This document shows positions 53,767-61,696 of a stretch of 64,000 bases of DNA, in pieces. The notes beneath the pieces were generated by a model. That model saw only the letters and a program-made list of their open reading frames with translations, was not told the DNA's origin and did no database searches. This stretch comes from JBAXTE01 sp037130365 (GTDB lineage Bacteria; Bacteroidota; Bacteroidia; Bacteroidales; WCHB1-69): NCBI GenBank assembly GCA_037130365.1, contig JBAXTE010000021.1:7467-71466 (forward strand), in the 5' to 3' direction. A program made the position numbers and the translations under genes. Every line of letters begins with the position of its first letter. Position 1 is the first letter of the stretch.

Positions 53767-54765
53767 CTATTTTGTCTTTGGTTTAGCTTTTACAGCAGGT
53801 GTGTAACGTTTTGTATTCGTGTATTTTGTTTTAGGTTTATTAGGCTGTGGATTCCTAGCTTCAATATCTTGAATAAAACTCCATCGCCCTTGAAATGGAA
53901 TAAAAGCATCCATAATATTCGTCTCAGGAACATAGTATTCGTTTACTCCTGACATACTTTCGTTTAATGGCGCAAGCCGATCAAAAACTATCATTTCAGA
54001 TTTGATTTCTTTTTTAATCAACCGTTTAGTCTTTGGGTCTCGTTGCTTTGTGTTTAAAAAATAAGTTTGAACATCGTAGATTAAGGTCATGGAAGCTTTT
54101 TTAGAATATTCAAATACTACACGTACAGCATTTCTGTTTGTGTATTTTTTAAATATCTTACTTCCAAATACCGGACTTCCATTGGCTTTAAATGATAAAA
54201 TTTCAATTATTTTTCTTTGTTTGAAATTATTATATCCATTCCATCCCAAAAGCGTGTAGTACTTTTTTCTATTTATTGTAGACGTAAGTACTTTATAATA
54301 CACTGCTCCAAACCAATTTTCTGCATCTCCCAACATGTTTTCTGCATTGTAATATTGCTCAGACTTGTCTTTTAAAGTGAATATTACGGTTCTGTTTGTC
54401 TTTGGATTTTTTGTTTGAAGTATCCCGAAATTTTCATAATTACCATCCTCTTTTTTTAAGGTCCAAGTAATGAGCTTAAATGCGTTGTCGGGAGGAGTGA
54501 TAAATGAAATATTTTTAAGCGAGTCTAAGGATATTGATTGGTTGTCTTTGTTTATAAGCGTATTATAAAGTGTTTCAATAAGGACTTCATTTGCATTTAG
54601 TTTTTCAATATCATTATTTCCACGACTAATTATAAAAGCCAATTTGTTTATAGAATCTACAAAAAGCTTTTCACCTCTTTTTTGTTGTGCATTTAATGGG
54701 GATATTGATATTGAAAATATTAAAAGATAAAAGAAGTAACAGATTTTAAATTTCTTGATTTGCAT
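53767..54765 (-). CDS. Exported conserved hypothetical protein
   Basis: A 332-residue protein with a signal peptide (about 1-26, ending 'SPLNAQQ') and no further transmembrane helices. The central part is beta-rich ('KKYYTLLGWNGYNNFKQRKIIEILSF', 'AVRVVFEYSKKASMTLIYD'), and the C-terminus is basic and proline/lysine-rich ('KPKTKYTNTKRYTPAVKAKP'). I have seen similar proteins in Bacteroidota, without a known function. Its position next to the DnaB-like gene gives no clear clue. Confidence 0.7.
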   Translation of the reverse strand: MQIKKFKICYFFYLLIFSISISPLNAQQKRGEKLFVDSINKLAFIISRGNNDIEKLNANEVLIETLYNTLINKDNQSISLDSLKNISFITPPDNAFKLITWTLKKEDGNYENFGILQTKNPKTNRTVIFTLKDKSEQYYNAENMLGDAENWFGAVYYKVLTSTINRKKYYTLLGWNGYNNFKQRKIIEILSFKANGSPVFGSKIFKKYTNRNAVRVVFEYSKKASMTLIYDVQTYFLNTKQRDPKTKRLIKKEIKSEMIVFDRLAPLNESMSGVNEYYVPETNIMDAFIPFQGRWSFIQDIEARNPQPNKPKTKYTNTKRYTPAVKAKPKTK

Positions 54766-55260
54766 GGGTTTGCTTGTTTGTGAATAGTCTCTTTTCTTCT
54801 GGTTAAAACTTTTTTGCTTTAAAGAAACGATAAGTGTTGAAGTTTTATTATTCTTTGCATTTTAAGATTATGAGTTTATGTGTTTAATATCTTGATAATT
54901 AAATGTTTACAGTTATAGATGAGAAATTTGAAGATGTTGTTTATAAACTTGAGTACATATTAGACTTTTACCTTTACTGCTTTTGATAAACTTAGAAGTG
55001 CGAATGTACAAAAATGATTTTAAAGATTTTCAACACCAGTAAGGTTAATTATGTTTTTTGGAGTGAGCTTTATATTAATTTTTGCTTTTATTTAGTTTTC
55101 ATTGAATGTATTTAACGCAATCTGATAGAAATATAAAACTTTGATATACTTTTGTTGATTAATTGATATTTCTGAAAAAAAAATATTTTTTATAATAAAG
55201 TTGCAATCAGGTATTGAGATTTGCAATAGCTTTTTCAGTTTTAATCGTATGTTATTTATT
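54766..55260. other. Gene-free AT-rich intergenic region
   Basis: About 495 bp between divergent genes (54765 minus, 55261 plus). I see no gene or strong inverted repeat. A TACTTTTG at 55147-55154 fits the -7 consensus and could serve the acyl-CoA reductase gene with a leader of about 105 bp. Confidence 0.5.
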
Positions 55261-56334
55261 ATGAACCTTTTATCACGTATTGATGCTTTCGAAAAATTAG
55301 GATTTGTTTTAAATTCTTCTTTAGTAAATATAGCAAATCAGAAATATTCCTCACATGATTCGTATGGGATAGATGTGGAGCAAATACTTAAACAAGCAAC
55401 GTTTGAAAATGCTTGGTTTATCCCCGATTTTATATCCTATTCACTACATGAAATTGTGAATATGCTACAACGCAAATCTCTTATTGAGTGGCTTAGCGTA
55501 TATAATTTAGATGTTTTGGATGTCCCATCTACTAAACGAGTAGCAATTATTATGGCTGGGAACATCCCGCTAGTAGGATTTCATGACCTTTTGTCAGTTT
55601 TGATTTCAGGTTGTGTTGTTCGGGTAAAATTGTCGCAAAAAGATTCAGCCTTGCCCTCAATGATTATTAAATTATTAATTTCCATCGATAGTAGGTTTAA
55701 GTCAAAAATAATCATCGATAACGATAGATTAACTGATTTTGACGCAGTAATAGCTACTGGAAGTAACAATTCCCAAAGATATTTTGATTATTACTTTAAA
55801 TCCTATCCAACTATATTACGTGGACATAAAAATAGCTGTGCAGTTTTGTTAGGAAATGAAACAGAAGATCAATTATTGGGGTTGATGGATGATTTGTTTC
55901 TCTATTTTGGTTTAGGATGTAGGAATGTTTCAAAAATTTATATATCACAACAATATAGTATAGAATCACTATTTCCAATTTTTGATAAGTATTATAATCA
56001 ATTGTATTTTCACTCTAAATACATGAACAATAATTTATATCATAAATCAATTATGCTGGTTAACCGAACTCCGTTTTTGGAAAATGGTTTTGTTATGATG
56101 ACTGAAAATGAAGATATTGCATCTCCAATTTCAGTTATTCATTACCAACGTTACCAAGCCCTTGAAGAGGTGAGAACTGATTTAAATCAAAAAAGAGAAC
56201 AAATTCAGTGCATTGTATCTAATTCAGATTTAATAGATGGATGTGTAGAATTTGGAGCTTCACAAAAGCCAAAATTAACCGACTATGCAGATGGGGTAGA
56301 TGTGATAAGTTTTCTGCAGACAATAAAAAAATAA
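55261..56334 (+). CDS. LuxC-like acyl-CoA/acyl-protein reductase
   Basis: A 357-residue protein of the acyl-CoA reductase (LuxC) family, which has the aldehyde dehydrogenase fold and reduces activated fatty acids to aldehydes using NADPH. The catalytic cysteine is Cys220 in 'GLGCRNVSK'. Other family features are 'VAIIMAGNIPLVGFHDLLSVL' and 'LRGHKNSCAVLLG'. I start at ATG 55261 (MNLLSRID); an earlier ATG at 55249 and a TTG at 55201 are possible but add a non-conserved tail. No luciferase or aldehyde partner genes are near, so the pathway is open. Confidence 0.85.
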   Translation: MNLLSRIDAFEKLGFVLNSSLVNIANQKYSSHDSYGIDVEQILKQATFENAWFIPDFISYSLHEIVNMLQRKSLIEWLSVYNLDVLDVPSTKRVAIIMAGNIPLVGFHDLLSVLISGCVVRVKLSQKDSALPSMIIKLLISIDSRFKSKIIIDNDRLTDFDAVIATGSNNSQRYFDYYFKSYPTILRGHKNSCAVLLGNETEDQLLGLMDDLFLYFGLGCRNVSKIYISQQYSIESLFPIFDKYYNQLYFHSKYMNNNLYHKSIMLVNRTPFLENGFVMMTENEDIASPISVIHYQRYQALEEVRTDLNQKREQIQCIVSNSDLIDGCVEFGASQKPKLTDYADGVDVISFLQTIKK

Positions 56335-56340
56335 AAAATA

Positions 56341-56372
56341 TTTGGTTTTTTAAGAGAATTTGATTAATTTTG
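56341..56372 (+). promoter_or_regulatory. Promoter of the L31 gene
   Basis: -33 TTTG (56341-56344) and -7 TAATTTTG (56365-56372) with 20 bp between them. The start codon at 56402 is 29 bp downstream. Confidence 0.6.
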
Positions 56373-56401
56373 CATTCCATTTTATATAAAAGACAAGAGA
56401 A

Positions 56402-56674
56402 ATGAAAAAAGACATTCATCCAAGTGATTACAGATTCGTGGTCTTCAAAGACATGTCCAACGATAATAGCTTTATCACTCGATCAGCAGTTAAAACAAAG
56501 GATACCATTGTTATGGAAGACGGTGTTGAATACCCTTTAATTAAACTTGAAATTTCAAATACATCTCATCCATTTTTTACTGGAAAGATGAAATTAGTTG
56601 ACACAGCTGGACGTGTTGATAGGTTTATGACGAAATACAAAAGTCATTATACTCCAAGTACTCCAAAATCGTAA
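56402..56674 (+). CDS. rpmE2: 50S ribosomal protein L31, type B
   Basis: A 90-residue ribosomal protein. The start 'MKKDIHPSDYRFVVFKDMSN' and the later 'EISNTSHPFFTGKMKLVDTAGRVDRFMTKY' are typical. The zinc-binding CxxC of type A L31 is absent, which defines the type B form, used where zinc is scarce. In Bacteroidota the type B gene is often the only L31. Followed by an intrinsic terminator. Confidence 0.95.
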   Translation: MKKDIHPSDYRFVVFKDMSNDNSFITRSAVKTKDTIVMEDGVEYPLIKLEISNTSHPFFTGKMKLVDTAGRVDRFMTKYKSHYTPSTPKS

Positions 56675-56702
56675 ATTCATAATTTTTGATAGTTGTGTAT
56701 AA

Positions 56703-56736
56703 AAAAAAGAGATTTATTTAAATAGTCTCTTTTTTT
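56703..56736. terminator. Intrinsic terminator after L31
   Basis: AAAAAAGAGA (56703-56712) pairs with TCTCTTTTTT (56726-56735), with a 13-base loop and a following T-run. Confidence 0.8.
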
Positions 56737-56804
56737 TATTTTTCTGATTTTCAGTCAGATGTAAATAATATGAGAAAAAATGAACTTTTTACGTGTATAT
56801 TGTT

Positions 56805-56812
56805 TATATTTG
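56805..56812 (+). promoter_or_regulatory. Promoter -7 element (TATATTTG)
   Basis: TATATTTG fits TAnnTTTG, 46 bp upstream of the GlmU-like gene. Confidence 0.5.
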
Positions 56813-56858
56813 AGAAATTATTTGTGTTTTATATAGAAAATTTTTAAAGATATTTGAT

Positions 56859-58049
56859 ATGAATTATATTTTATTTGATGACTCAAACAGAGAGAATTTA
56901 CTGCCATTTACTTTTATAAGACCAATTGCGGATATTCGTGTTGGAATATTTACAATTAAAGAAAAATGGGAATATTATTTAAAATCTAAAATTTCGTATT
57001 TAGCAGAAGAATATTTAAGCGATAAATATCCGATGATAAAGGCGAAAGATAATATTCTTATTGCTGGATCAATTTGCCCAAATCAAGCACTCGTTGAAGC
57101 TATCAAAAAATTAAAACCTGGTGAAACTCTAATTTCTGATGATACGATGATTGCATCGTATGTTTCAGAAGATGAGCTAGATGGAATAGAAAGTGCAGAT
57201 GAAGCTGCTCAAGTAGAAGTTGTTGCTACCATGCCATTTAATCGATTAAATAATACTTGGGATATTTTTCTTTTGAACGATGTTGAATTAAGAGCAGATT
57301 TTGAGATATTAACGAAAGGTAAAAAGTCAGCGACTCTTAGTAATTCAAATGTAATTATTGGTGATAACATTTTTGTTGAAGAAGGTGTTGTGGCTGAAGG
57401 TGCTACTTTTAATTCAAAATCTGGTCCTATCTATCTTGGAAAAAATTCTGAAATTATGGAAGGATCAAATATTCGTGGACCTTTTGCTATTTGTGAAAGT
57501 GCTCAAGTAAAAATGGGAGCCAAAATTTATGGAGCCACTACGATTGGACCTTTTTCTAAAGTTGGGGGAGAACTCAATAATGTGGTGGTTTTTGGATATT
57601 CAAATAAAGCCCATGATGGGTTCTTCGGGAATTCTGTAATTGGTGAATGGTGTAATATCGGTGCTGATAGCAATACCTCAAATTTAAAAAATACATACGA
57701 TGATGTTCGATTGTGGAATTATCCTTCTCAAACTTTTATTAACACTGGCCAACAGTTTTGTGGCACTATCATGGGCGATCATGTAAAATGTGGAATTAAT
57801 ACTATGTTTAACACTGGGACTGTAATTGGTTGTGGTGCAAATATTTTTGGCGCTGGTTACCAACGTAATTTTATAGCTTCATTCTCTTGGGGTGGACCGA
57901 ATGGAATGTCTACATATAAAATCGAAAAAGCAATCGCCGTAGCTAAACGAATTTTTGAACGTAGAGAACTAAATTTTACTGATACCGATAAAGATATTCT
58001 GAATTCTGTATACGAACTTACTCACAATAACAGAAAACTGCACTTCTAA
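56859..58049 (+). CDS. GlmU-like sugar nucleotidyltransferase family protein
   Basis: A 396-residue protein. The N-terminal half (about 1-150) resembles the NTP_transf_4 domain: 'MNYILFDDSNRENLLPFTFIRPIADIRVGI'. The C-terminal half (about 165-370) is a left-handed beta-helix built from hexapeptide repeats ('IVAE'-type turns such as 'GDNIFVEEGVVAEGATF', 'GKNSEIMEGSNIRGPF', 'GEWCNIGADSNTSNL'). Bacteroidota carry such a protein in addition to true GlmU. The classical GlmU signature GxGTRM is missing, so nucleotidyltransferase activity is uncertain. It is followed by a hairpin terminator. Confidence 0.85.
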   Translation: MNYILFDDSNRENLLPFTFIRPIADIRVGIFTIKEKWEYYLKSKISYLAEEYLSDKYPMIKAKDNILIAGSICPNQALVEAIKKLKPGETLISDDTMIASYVSEDELDGIESADEAAQVEVVATMPFNRLNNTWDIFLLNDVELRADFEILTKGKKSATLSNSNVIIGDNIFVEEGVVAEGATFNSKSGPIYLGKNSEIMEGSNIRGPFAICESAQVKMGAKIYGATTIGPFSKVGGELNNVVVFGYSNKAHDGFFGNSVIGEWCNIGADSNTSNLKNTYDDVRLWNYPSQTFINTGQQFCGTIMGDHVKCGINTMFNTGTVIGCGANIFGAGYQRNFIASFSWGGPNGMSTYKIEKAIAVAKRIFERRELNFTDTDKDILNSVYELTHNNRKLHF

Positions 58050-58086
58050 GCAATTTGTATGACAAAATAGCATACATTTTATACAA

Positions 58087-58127
58087 TCAAGGCCATGGCA
58101 TCGTATTTGCCCATGGCTTTGACCTTT
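58087..58127 (+). terminator. Terminator-like hairpin after the GlmU-like gene
   Basis: TCAAGGCCATGG (58087-58098) pairs with CCATGGCTTTGA (58111-58122) with one G-T type mismatch, followed by CCTTTTT. Confidence 0.7.
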
Positions 58128-58274
58128 TTAGAAATACAAAGTTCTGAACTAGTTTTACTCGAGCTCTATAAAATATCTTAACAAGTTAGATGAATTCACT
58201 GAAATTGTTTCTACAAAGAAAAATAAATCATTAATAACACTTTTACTGCCAATTTGGCAAAACTAAAATATACT

Positions 58275-60755
58275 ATGGATAAAAATAACTCATTTAAATT
58301 ATCTGATATCATCAATAGTGATGCTGATTTTATTCCAATTATTTCTTCTGAAGACGAGACTTTAATGAATGATGCGATTCTTCCAGAGTTAATCCCAATT
58401 TTACCGATTCGTAATATGGTGCTTTTCCCTGGCGTAGTAGCTCCAATAACTGTTGGTAGAGACAAGTCTATAAAATTGGTCAAAGCATATAATAAAACTG
58501 CTGAGTTTATTGGAGTTGTAACTCAAAAAGATGCAGATGTTGAAGATCCATGTATCGATGATTTACATAAAATTGGAACATTGGCTCGAATTTTAAAATT
58601 GTTTCAAATGCCAGATGGTACTACAACTGTCATAATTCAAGGCGTTAAACGATTTGAAATTACTGAAATAATTCAAACAGAGCCATTTTTAAAGGCAATT
58701 GTGAAGAGCTTTTTGTTTGTTGATAATATTGAAACACTTAAAGAATCAAATAAATTTACGGCATTAATAGGTTCTATTAAAGATATTTCCCTTCAAGTAA
58801 TTAAGCTTTCACCAAACATTCCTTCTGAAGCTGCAATCGCAATTGAAAACATATCTAGTCCTTCCTTTTTGATAAATTTTGTGGCTTCCAATGCCCACAT
58901 TGATAATAAAAGCAAACAATCTTTATTAGAAATCAACAGTTACACTCAGCTATCTACAGATGTATTATCCATTTTGTCGAAAGAAATTCAACTTCTTGAA
59001 TTAAAAAATAAAATTCAGAATAAAGTAAAAGTTGATATCGATAAACAACAACGTGAATATTTCTTATCTCAACAAATAAAAACCATTCAAGAAGAACTTG
59101 GTGGAAACCCAATAGATCAACTGCTTGAGGATATTCGTGAAAAAGCAAAATCAAAAACGTGGACAAAAGAGGTGAACGATGTTTTTGAAAAAGAGGTTCA
59201 AAAGCTTCAACGAATGAATCAACAATCTCCAGACTTTTCTATACAAGTAAATTATCTAGAAATGTTTGTGGAGTTGCCATGGGATGAGTTCACTAAAGAT
59301 AATCTCGATCTTTTTCATGCCGAAAAAATATTAAATAAAGATCATTACGGGTTACAAAAAGTGAAGCAACGAATTCTGGAGTATTTGGCCGTGCTTAAAC
59401 TCAAAAAGGATATGAAGTCGCCCATATTATGTTTGGTAGGACCTCCGGGAGTGGGTAAAACATCATTGGGGAAATCTATTGCCAAAGCACTAGATCGAAA
59501 GTATATTCGCGTTTCTCTTGGTGGTTTGCGCGACGAATCAGAAATAAGAGGACATCGCAAAACATACATTGGCGCTATGCCAGGTAGAATTATTCAAAGT
59601 ATTAGAAAATCCAAATCTGCAAATCCTGTTTTTGTTCTCGACGAAATAGACAAGGTTTTAGGTATGAATATAAATGGCGATCCTTCTGCAGCTCTGCTTG
59701 AAGCCTTAGACCCAGAGCAAAATAACTCATTTTATGATAATTTTTTAGAAGTGGGTTTCGATTTATCTAAGGTGTTATTTATTGCGACTGCTAATAATTT
59801 GAGTACCGTTCATCCTGCGTTATTAGACAGAATGGAAATTATTGAAATTTCGGGATATACCAATGAAGAAAAAGTAGAGATTGCAAAGCGACATTTAATT
59901 CCTAAGCAACTCGAAGAACATGGAATAACTAAATCAGATTTGATGTTTTCAGCTCCAGTTATTGAGCGTATTATTGAATCTTACACGCGCGAATCTGGGG
60001 TGAGGACCTTAGAGAAAAACATTGCTAAAGTCATTCGTAGTAGAGCTAAATTTATTGCTTCTGATCAAGATTACACTAAAAAATTATCACTCAACGATAT
60101 TGATGACATACTTGGTATACCTCAGTTTCATCATGAAAGACAAATTGATAATCAAATTCCAGGTGTCGTTACAGGTTTGGCTTGGACTGCTTTTGGTGGT
60201 GAAATTTTATTTATTGAATCTAGTATAAGTAGAGGTAAAGGAGGTTTGTCGATTACTGGAAATTTGGGTGATGTGATGAAAGAATCTGCAACAATTGCAT
60301 ATCAATATTTAAAATCACATGCTTCGGAGTTTGGAATTAACCCATTTGTCTTTGATTATTGGAATGTTCATATTCATGTTCCCGAAGGTGCTACCCCTAA
60401 AGATGGTCCTTCGGCTGGGATTACCATTTTTACCGCTTTAATTTCATTGTTTACACAAAGAAAAGTAAAACCAGGTTTTGCTATGACTGGTGAAATTACT
60501 TTAAGAGGTAAAGTCCTTCCTGTTGGCGGTGTTAAAGAAAAAATGCTTGCTGCTAGAAGAGCTAAAATTACGACGATTATTCTTTCAAAGGAAAATGAAC
60601 GAGATATTAATGAAATAGAAGAACAATATCGTAAAGGTATTTTGTTTATTTTTGTAGACAAGATGGACGAAGTTATTCAACATGCATTGTGTAACGATAA
60701 AGTCGAAAATTCGATAAATATTGAGGTAATGGAGAATCCTAAAATTAATAATTAA
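58275..60755 (+). CDS. lon: ATP-dependent Lon protease
   Basis: An 826-residue Lon. The frame can be extended to a TTG at 58254, but I choose ATG 58275 ('MDKNNSFKLSDIINS'). N-terminal substrate-binding domain from 'IPILPIRNMVLFPGVVAPITVG'. Walker A 'GPPGVGKTSLGKSIAKAL' near residue 390, Walker B 'NPVFVLDEIDKV'. The protease domain has the catalytic dyad Ser713 ('PKDGPSAGIT') and Lys754 ('GGVKEKMLAARRA'). Full length. It degrades misfolded and regulatory proteins. ClpS follows 19 bp downstream. Confidence 0.95.
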   Translation: MDKNNSFKLSDIINSDADFIPIISSEDETLMNDAILPELIPILPIRNMVLFPGVVAPITVGRDKSIKLVKAYNKTAEFIGVVTQKDADVEDPCIDDLHKIGTLARILKLFQMPDGTTTVIIQGVKRFEITEIIQTEPFLKAIVKSFLFVDNIETLKESNKFTALIGSIKDISLQVIKLSPNIPSEAAIAIENISSPSFLINFVASNAHIDNKSKQSLLEINSYTQLSTDVLSILSKEIQLLELKNKIQNKVKVDIDKQQREYFLSQQIKTIQEELGGNPIDQLLEDIREKAKSKTWTKEVNDVFEKEVQKLQRMNQQSPDFSIQVNYLEMFVELPWDEFTKDNLDLFHAEKILNKDHYGLQKVKQRILEYLAVLKLKKDMKSPILCLVGPPGVGKTSLGKSIAKALDRKYIRVSLGGLRDESEIRGHRKTYIGAMPGRIIQSIRKSKSANPVFVLDEIDKVLGMNINGDPSAALLEALDPEQNNSFYDNFLEVGFDLSKVLFIATANNLSTVHPALLDRMEIIEISGYTNEEKVEIAKRHLIPKQLEEHGITKSDLMFSAPVIERIIESYTRESGVRTLEKNIAKVIRSRAKFIASDQDYTKKLSLNDIDDILGIPQFHHERQIDNQIPGVVTGLAWTAFGGEILFIESSISRGKGGLSITGNLGDVMKESATIAYQYLKSHASEFGINPFVFDYWNVHIHVPEGATPKDGPSAGITIFTALISLFTQRKVKPGFAMTGEITLRGKVLPVGGVKEKMLAARRAKITTIILSKENERDINEIEEQYRKGILFIFVDKMDEVIQHALCNDKVENSINIEVMENPKINN

Positions 60756-60774
60756 TCAATGAGTCAACGTTAAT

Positions 60775-61050
60775 ATGGTCACAAAAAAACAACAAAAACC
60801 AGACATTAATATCGAAAAGCTGAATCTTCGGCTTTATCAATTATGGCTATTTAACGATGATGTGAATAGTTTTGATGATGTAATTGAAAGTTTAATTGAA
60901 GTGTGTAACCATGACCCATTACAGGCTGAACAATGCGCATTTATTGCAGATGCAAAAGGAAAATGTTCAATTAAAAATGGAACTATTACTGAATTAGAAG
61001 TTTTGATGGTTGCATTATCCGATAGGGGATTAACTGTTCAAATTAAGTAA
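60775..61050 (+). CDS. clpS: ClpS-like N-degron adaptor
   Basis: A 91-residue protein. 'LWLFNDDVNSFDDVIESLIEVCNHDPLQAEQCAFIADAKGKCSIKNG' matches the ClpS core: the NDD motif that holds the N-terminal residue of the substrate, the helix that follows, and the 'GKG/GKC' turn before the second strand. ClpS delivers N-degron substrates to ClpA or ClpC; neither is in the window. The position directly behind lon suggests a common transcript. Confidence 0.85.
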   Translation: MVTKKQQKPDINIEKLNLRLYQLWLFNDDVNSFDDVIESLIEVCNHDPLQAEQCAFIADAKGKCSIKNGTITELEVLMVALSDRGLTVQIK

Positions 61051-61391
61051 TGGTGATTTATTAATATTGTCTTTTTTGTTGATTGAGTTGTATTAAAGAA
61101 CTTTCGAAATCCAATATTTCTCTTTTTAAATTTGTATCTTTTTTGTGAAATAAATCATTTTTTATTCCAATACGATTTATATATCTCCAGAATTACACCT
61201 TTGGTAAATATTAACATGATAAATTGCCATAATTTATTTTTGATTGTTTTTGTTAAAAATTAAGTCCTTTGATATTTATTTATCACTGTATATCAATATG
61301 TTGATTTCAATTAGATATAATTTACTAATAATATATTGTATAAATGAAATGTTTTTAAATGATATATAATAAATTTTTTAAAAATATATTG
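61051..61391. other. AT-rich intergenic region before the cold-shock gene
   Basis: About 340 bp of very AT-rich sequence between clpS and the cold-shock gene promoter. No gene or clear hairpin was recognised. Confidence 0.5.
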
Positions 61392-61399
61392 TATCTTTG
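61392..61399 (+). promoter_or_regulatory. Promoter -7 element (TATCTTTG) of the cold-shock gene
   Basis: TATCTTTG matches TAnnTTTG exactly and lies 29 bp upstream of the start at 61429, giving a leader of roughly 20-25 nt. Confidence 0.6.
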
Positions 61400-61428
61400 C
61401 ACATTACAAATTTTAAAAATAAATAGAT

Positions 61429-61623
61429 ATGGCTGAAGGTACAGTAAAGTTTTTCAATGACAGCAAGGGATACGGATTTATATTAGACAGTGAATCAAAT
61501 AGTGAGATATTTGTTCATGTAACTGGTTTAATTGATAAACCTGAAAATAATGATAAAGTGTCTTATGAAATAGTTGAAGATAAACGAGGTAAAAAAGCAA
61601 TTAATGTTAAAAAGATTTCTTAG
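61429..61623 (+). CDS. Cold-shock domain protein
   Basis: A 64-residue single-domain cold-shock protein. The RNA-binding motifs are KGYGFI (RNP1, residues 14-19) and 'IFVHVTGL' (RNP2). The start 'MAEGTVKFFNDSKGYGFI' is canonical. It binds single-stranded RNA or DNA and melts secondary structure. It has a strong promoter and ends in a good terminator, consistent with an abundant transcript. Family members are often expressed constitutively, so cold induction is not implied. Confidence 0.93.
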   Translation: MAEGTVKFFNDSKGYGFILDSESNSEIFVHVTGLIDKPENNDKVSYEIVEDKRGKKAINVKKIS

Positions 61624-61643
61624 TTTTTTTATTTATTGGTTTT

Positions 61644-61674
61644 AGCTCTGCGCATAGTGCAGGGCTTTTTTTTT
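61644..61674 (+). terminator. Intrinsic terminator after the cold-shock gene
   Basis: AGCTCTGC (61644-61651) and GCAGGGCT (61659-61666) form an 8-bp stem with one mismatch and a 7-base loop, followed by nine T. Confidence 0.85.
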
Positions 61675-61681
61675 ATCTTTG
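61674..61681 (+). promoter_or_regulatory. Promoter -7 element (TATCTTTG) of the ABC-F gene
   Basis: TATCTTTG directly follows the T-run of the previous terminator. The ATG at 61697 is 15 bp further, so the leader is very short (about 10 nt or less). Confidence 0.55.
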
Positions 61682-61696
61682 CAAGAAATACTCAAA

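Noticed and set aside
61051..61391. A long cold-shock leader RNA or riboswitch
   Set aside because: A consensus -7 element lies only 29 bp before the start codon, so the leader is likely short, and no riboswitch fold was recognised.
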